Source: Flavobacteriales bacterium (GTDB taxonomy: Bacteria > Bacteroidota > Bacteroidia > Flavobacteriales_D > Crocinitomicaceae). Taken from it: a stretch of 10,121 nucleotides of DNA. This document shows, piece after piece, positions 7,092 to 10,121 of this stretch (position 1 is its first letter; every line of letters begins with the position of its first letter). A program made the translations under genes and the position numbers. The stretch spans positions 1-10,121 of the forward strand of contig JABJEE010000202.1 in the NCBI GenBank assembly GCA_018665005.1, given 5' to 3'. The notes beneath the pieces were generated by a model, which saw only the letters and a program-made list of their open reading frames with translations, was not told where the DNA came from and searched no databases.

Positions 7092-7635
7092 ATGAAAAAA
7101 CTCATACAATCATTTACACTATTGTCATTAATTATCCTTTTAAGTAATTCTTGTAAAAAAAATTGATCAATTTACTCAGTTTAATATGGACTTTAATAAT
7201 GAAATCATCATTCCATCTTCAACTGGAATTAATCTTCCCATTAATTTATCAACTCCTGAGATGGAGACGAACTCAGAATCAACCTTTGAAATTAATGACA
7301 CTCGAAAAGACTTAATAGAAGAGATCCGGTTAACCTCTTTAACCTTGTCTTTAAGTTCTCCAAACAACGCGGATTTTAGCTTTTTAGAATCGATATCTGT
7401 TTATATGAATGCACAGGATTTGCCCGAGGTAGAAATTGCATGGGAAGACAATGTCCCAGAAAATGCTGGGAATCAAATCTCTTTAAATGTATCAAGCGAA
7501 GATTTTAAAGAATATATCAAAAAAGCAGAATTTAGTTTGAGGGTAAATACAATCACTGACGAACTGATGACATCTGACCACCAGATAGAGATTTCTTCAA
7601 GCTTTTTTATTGATGCAAAGATTTTAGGTCTGTAA
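7092..7635 (+). CDS. Lipoprotein of unknown function, reading frame broken at an A8 tract
   Basis: An ATG at 7092 starts a clear lipoprotein signal peptide (MKKLIQSFTLLSLIILLSNSC, lipidation predicted at Cys21), but the frame stops at TGA 7164-7166 after Lys-Lys-Asn. Skipping one A of the eight at 7155-7162 joins this signal directly to the frame that runs to the stop at 7633-7635. The result would be a 180-residue protein continuing 'KKIDQFTQFNMDFNNEI'. Without correction the only ATG in the downstream frame is 7186, giving a 149-residue product with no signal. The mature part is acidic, beta-rich and Ser/Asn rich, and lacks cysteines; I do not recognise a family. It follows the dikinase-like gene by eight bases, so it is likely co-transcribed and exported with it. 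The break may be a sequencing error, a real mutation, or a phase-variable or slippage-corrected site. Confidence 0.75.
7155..7162 (+). other. A8 homopolymer at the frame break
   Basis: Eight consecutive A's directly follow the TGT codon of the predicted lipidated cysteine. Seven A's would give one continuous open frame from 7092 to 7635; eight give a stop three codons later. The position, just past the lipobox, means that the tract length decides whether a full lipoprotein or a 24-residue peptide is made. Confidence 0.85.
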
Positions 7636-7637
7636 CC

Positions 7638-8759
7638 CTATTGAACTACAATTTTCGATTTCATCTCATTCGATGAAAGCCAGTAAATACCGCTTTTCAA
7701 TTTAGAAACATCTACAACTTGACTCGCTTCTCTTAATACATCCGAAAAAACAACCTTACCACTAACGTCCAAAATATCAAAAGGAGTATTCACATCAAAA
7801 GAATGAGAAATAGTAATGTTTTCGAAAGCAGGATTTGGAAATATTTCAATGTTATTATTATCTGAAAGGTCTCCAATGTTTAACATAGAACCATTCATGT
7901 CATACTTAGAAAAGAATTTCCATATTTCAATACTTGAATTGATATCCATATTACCCCAAACCCCAAACCAATCATGCTCTCCATTATAAACCTTAAAATG
8001 TTCTGTAGTTACTCCATTGTCCCCACCGGAATATACATAGTGTTCCACATTGGTGCCATCCGAGGGGTCATTATCATCAATCATCGTAATAATAGGTGTC
8101 GTGTTGCAATTATTAATACCAACCCAATAGTCAATAACATCATTAATGGATAAAGTCCATGTAGGGCTCCCGTTATAGGGCACAGTTGGATCACTTGTTC
8201 CATGTAATTGAAGGACAGGTGTAGGATGGGAAGGGTTACATGCCGAAGAAATTTGAGGAGTCATAGAACCAGTAACCGATGCAATTGCAGCTATTCTATC
8301 GCTAAGTTCACACGCCAATTTGAAACTCATATAACCTCCATTTGACATTCCACAGCTATACACTCGGTTGGAATTAATATTGTAGGAAGCACTGATTTCA
8401 TCAATCATTGCCTCGGTAAAGCCCACATCGTCTGCCGTACTCCCAATTGTCCAACCGCCTACATTCCAATGAGGAGTATTATCGGCATCAAGAGTGCCAT
8501 CAGGATGCACCAAAATAAATCCTGCTGTATCAGAAATTGCAGTAAAACCAGTATAATTCATATTTAAGGCAGCATTACTTGAATAACCGTGAAAAGAAAA
8601 AACCAGAGGAGCAGGAGTAGCCGGATCATATGCCCCGGGAACGAATAGGATATAATTTCTTGTTATACCATTGAAGGTCAAAGAAGAATTAATGACTTGT
8701 TGAGAAAAAGAATATTCAGAAACGAATAAAAAAAGAAGGGTTGCGTATAAATATTTCAT
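7638..8759 (-). CDS. Secreted PHB-depolymerase / feruloyl-esterase-like alpha/beta hydrolase with T9SS sorting domain
   Basis: Residues 1-20 are a signal peptide ending 'SFSQ'. Residues about 25-285 are an alpha/beta hydrolase of the LpqC/esterase-depolymerase type: 'FSFHGYSS' carries the oxyanion region, 'SCGMSNGGYM' the nucleophile Ser139, 'LHGTSDPTVPY' Asp190, and 'NGEHDWFG' His262, a complete catalytic triad. This family includes polyhydroxybutyrate depolymerases, feruloyl esterases and acetylxylan esterases; the sequence alone does not settle the substrate. Residues about 300-373 are a type A T9SS C-terminal domain ('IEIFPNPAFENITI' to 'SKIVVQ'), so the enzyme should reach the cell surface or medium. 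The ATG at 8759 places the signal peptide at the N-terminus. The gene converges with the frameshifted lipoprotein gene with two bases between stops. The short 373-residue length fits one catalytic domain plus sorting tail, with no separate binding module. Confidence 0.88.
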   Translation of the reverse strand: MKYLYATLLFLFVSEYSFSQQVINSSLTFNGITRNYILFVPGAYDPATPAPLVFSFHGYSSNAALNMNYTGFTAISDTAGFILVHPDGTLDADNTPHWNVGGWTIGSTADDVGFTEAMIDEISASYNINSNRVYSCGMSNGGYMSFKLACELSDRIAAIASVTGSMTPQISSACNPSHPTPVLQLHGTSDPTVPYNGSPTWTLSINDVIDYWVGINNCNTTPIITMIDDNDPSDGTNVEHYVYSGGDNGVTTEHFKVYNGEHDWFGVWGNMDINSSIEIWKFFSKYDMNGSMLNIGDLSDNNNIEIFPNPAFENITISHSFDVNTPFDILDVSGKVVFSDVLREASQVVDVSKLKSGIYWLSSNEMKSKIVVQ

Positions 8760-8808
8760 ATGTTTTTAATTTAAAGATAAACAATACCAAGAAACTAAAG
8801 TTCATTGC

Positions 8809-8839
8809 AAAAAAAAAGAGGCCAATATTGACCTCTTTT
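8809..8839 (-). terminator. Rho-independent terminator of tRNA-Asn
   Basis: Read on the minus strand, AAAAGAGG (8839-8832) pairs with CCTCTTTT (8821-8814) around a short AT-rich loop that can pair further. The second arm runs straight into a tract giving nine T's in a row (8817-8809). It starts five bases past the tRNA 3' end, as expected for a single-gene tRNA transcript. It also ends before the hydrolase gene on the same strand. Confidence 0.75.
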
Positions 8840-8843
8840 AATG

Positions 8844-8917
8844 CTCTTCCTCTTGGGCTCGAACCAAGGACCCTCTGATTAACAGTCAGATGCTCTAACC
8901 AACTGAGCTAAGGAAGA
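8844..8917 (-). tRNA. tRNA-Asn (anticodon GUU)
   Basis: The 74-base minus-strand sequence folds as a full cloverleaf. The acceptor arms TCTTCCT/AGGAAGA, D arm GCTC/GAGC, anticodon stem TCTGA/TCAGA with loop CTGTTAA (anticodon GTT at 8883-8881), and T stem CTTGG/CCAAG with loop TTCGAGC are all perfectly paired. The discriminator base is G, and CCA is not encoded. It has its own promoter and terminator and so is probably a monocistronic unit between SSB and the hydrolase gene. No integrase gene or att-type duplication of the tRNA 3' end is seen nearby. Confidence 0.97.
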
Positions 8918-8928
8918 AAATTCGACTG

Positions 8929-8959
8929 CAAATATAATAGATTTTTATAAGGGAAGAAA
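8929..8959 (-). promoter_or_regulatory. Promoter of tRNA-Asn
   Basis: On the minus strand TATATTTG (8936-8929) matches the -7 consensus TAnnTTTG exactly. A TTTC (8959-8956) lies 19 bases upstream in the place of the -33 TTTG. The -7 element ends 11 bases before the tRNA 5' end, which leaves a short leader to be trimmed by RNase P. Confidence 0.6.
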
Positions 8960-8975
8960 TGGTTTCAAAAAAAAA

Positions 8976-9410
8976 TTAATAATCATCTTCTTGAAGAGAG
9001 AAATCTTCAACAATATCTGTAGATGAATTATAACTCGATTCAGCCGTTTGCGGATTGCTTTCACCACGAGCTGAAGTTCTTAATATATTGGTTTTAGCGA
9101 TGTTAAGTCTTATTTCAGATCTTACAGAGCCATCTTCATGAGTATAAGCTTTTGAAAACGGAGTTCCAATTAGATCAACAAGGGTACCTCTTTTTAAATA
9201 ATCTGTGATTTTCAAACTTGACCCTTCCTTTTTCCAAATGGTGCAGTTTACCCATGTAGTTTTGGTTTTCAGCTCTCCAGATTTTTTATCTTTCCAGTTT
9301 TTGTTGTGTGCTACAGGAAAATTAATAGCTACAATACCGTTTTCCATATTTTTTACTTCCGCGTCCTTACCGATGTTACCGATAAGACGGGTTTCGAAGA
9401 CCGTTGACAT
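8976..9410 (-). CDS. ssb: Single-stranded DNA-binding protein
   Basis: A 144-residue SSB that coats single-stranded DNA in replication, repair and recombination. Residues 1-112 form the OB fold, with 'LIGNIGKDAEVK', 'FPVAHNKNWKD', 'TTWVNCTIW' and 'LKRGTLVDLIGTP'. Trp39 and Trp53 sit where E. coli SSB has its DNA-stacking Trp40 and Trp54. The start ATG at 9410 directly precedes the first OB strand. The C-terminal tail (113-144) is short and ends 'EDFSLQEDDY'. It is acidic but lacks the terminal Pro-Phe of canonical SSBs that recruits partner proteins, so this may be a second, specialised SSB of the genome. It has its own promoter (9440-9472) and is followed by a T-rich stretch but no clear hairpin. 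Confidence 0.95.
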   Translation of the reverse strand: MSTVFETRLIGNIGKDAEVKNMENGIVAINFPVAHNKNWKDKKSGELKTKTTWVNCTIWKKEGSSLKITDYLKRGTLVDLIGTPFSKAYTHEDGSVRSEIRLNIAKTNILRTSARGESNPQTAESSYNSSTDIVEDFSLQEDDY

Positions 9411-9439
9411 AGTTAATAGTTTTAATCAATGAGTTCTAG

Positions 9440-9472
9440 CAAATATACATTGAGTATTGCAATATAGGAAAA
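9440..9472 (-). promoter_or_regulatory. Promoter of ssb
   Basis: On the minus strand TATATTTG (9447-9440) matches the -7 consensus exactly and is the same 8-mer as in the tRNA promoter. A TTTTC (9472-9468) lies 20 bases upstream as a partial -33 element. The -7 element ends 29 bases before the ssb ATG. Confidence 0.5.
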
Positions 9473-9595
9473 TTCGTTGTAAACGGCATTGATACGTTTT
9501 TAAAATGTCTGAAATTAATAAATGAACATAACATTGATATTATTTACAGAATAGACCAGACCATATACATGATTCAAGCCAGAATAATTGATGTT

Positions 9596-10121
9596 TTATT
9601 TGAGTTTTAAAACTGGATAATTTATTTGATTGAATTGAATAAAATAGTAAGAACTTTTACCAATAATACGAAAACAAAAATCATCGATTATTGAGACTTC
9701 AATTTTCCGACCACTTAAATCAAACACCTCAATCTCATAATCCTCCAAATTCACATTTGCATAAACCACATCACGAAAAGGATTGGGATAGAAAATGATA
9801 TCCTCTGAATTAAGTATAGACAATTCAGCACAGTCTTGAACTTCAATGTTAATATCATCTTCAGAAGTACATCCAAACTGATTTTCAACAGAAACAGAGA
9901 AGGTAAAGCTACCCACCGTCGAAAAATCAGGGGCTAACGTTTGTTGTGTAGAATTGTCACTCCATAAATAAGAGTTTTGCACTCCTGCATCTAAAACGAG
10001 ATCAGCAGCACTGCAAATCAAGGTATCATTACCTAAGTTTAGATCGGGTAGGGGATAAGCCTCTATTTCAATAGTATCAAGTATATTGATGTTTCCGTTT
10101 AATGCTTGATAATAAATTGAT
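9596..10121 (-). CDS. T9SS cargo protein, C-terminal part (5' end beyond the window)
   Basis: The frame is open to the window edge, giving 174 visible codons; the apparent TTG start at 10021 lies inside a conserved motif and is not real. Visible residues about 25-101 form an Ig/PKD-like module of the type common in Bacteroidota surface proteins: 'LPDLNLGNDTLICSAADLVLDAG', then 'YLWSDNSTQQT', then 'VSVENQFGCTSEDDINIEV'. Residues about 105-174 are a type A T9SS sorting domain ('DIIFYPNPFRDVVY', 'EVFDLSGRK', ending 'VLKLK'). The catalytic or binding part, if any, is outside the window, so the function cannot be stated. No terminator hairpin is obvious after the stop. Confidence 0.85.
   Translation of the reverse strand, partial: SIYYQALNGNINILDTIEIEAYPLPDLNLGNDTLICSAADLVLDAGVQNSYLWSDNSTQQTLAPDFSTVGSFTFSVSVENQFGCTSEDDINIEVQDCAELSILNSEDIIFYPNPFRDVVYANVNLEDYEIEVFDLSGRKIEVSIIDDFCFRIIGKSSYYFIQFNQINYPVLKLK

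Noticed and set aside
7186..7635. Independent 149-residue cytoplasmic gene starting at ATG 7186
   Set aside because: The frame continues upstream without a stop to the A8 tract, where it joins a perfect lipoprotein signal after a one-base shift; a frameshifted lipoprotein explains both parts better.
8844..8917. tRNA-Asn as an integration site
   Set aside because: No integrase gene and no repeated tRNA 3' end were seen in the window, and the flanking genes look like ordinary chromosome.
9481..9505. Possible hairpin AAACG...CGTTT as a terminator
   Set aside because: The stem is only 5 bp, and on the minus strand, where a terminator would be needed, no T tract follows it.

Overview
The window looks like chromosome of a low-GC member of the Bacteroidota, most likely a flavobacterium-like marine lineage. 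The evidence is indirect but consistent. Three proteins end in type A C-terminal sorting domains of the type IX secretion system (T9SS) and one ends in a gliding-motility-associated (CHU_C) domain. Signal peptides end in the 'SFSQ/SIAQ' style, and two of the promoters called here carry the Bacteroidota -7 element TAnnTTTG exactly as TATATTTG. No plasmid, phage, insertion sequence or CRISPR signature is seen.

Layout. 1-1812 (+) is the 3' end of a large modular adhesin-like surface protein. It converges on 1817-3658 (-), a secreted PhoD-family alkaline phosphatase. From 3819 to 5084 (+) lie three small lipoprotein genes that share a CDC...C...DC cysteine pattern. The first two are clearly duplicates, including leader, signal peptide and terminator, and the second carries a striking Met/Asp/Glu/Pro tail. 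5152-7083 (+) encodes an exported protein with the phosphohistidine and ATP-grasp domains of the PEP-synthase/glucan-dikinase superfamily, in the order seen in alpha-glucan water dikinase. Eight bases downstream, 7092-7635 is a lipoprotein gene whose frame is broken in an A8 tract just after the lipidated cysteine. It meets 7638-8759 (-), a secreted PHB-depolymerase/feruloyl-esterase-like hydrolase. Then come, all on the minus strand, tRNA-Asn (8844-8917) with its own promoter and terminator, a single-stranded DNA-binding protein (8976-9410), and the 3' part of another T9SS cargo protein (9596-10121, continuing past the window).

How it fits together. Apart from tRNA-Asn and SSB, every gene encodes an exported product: T9SS cargo (adhesin, phosphatase, esterase), lipoproteins, or the exported dikinase-like protein. 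The hydrolases suggest scavenging of phosphate and esters outside the cell. The likely co-transcribed pair is the dikinase-like gene and the frameshifted lipoprotein. The most unusual items are the exported dikinase-like protein, the cysteine-patterned lipoprotein cassette with its Met-rich tail, and the homopolymer frameshift.

No gene-free stretch exceeds 300 bases. The longest, 9411-9595, holds the SSB promoter and nothing else I can support. The 160 bases between the divergent genes at 3658 and 3819 must hold promoters, but I could not place any with confidence.
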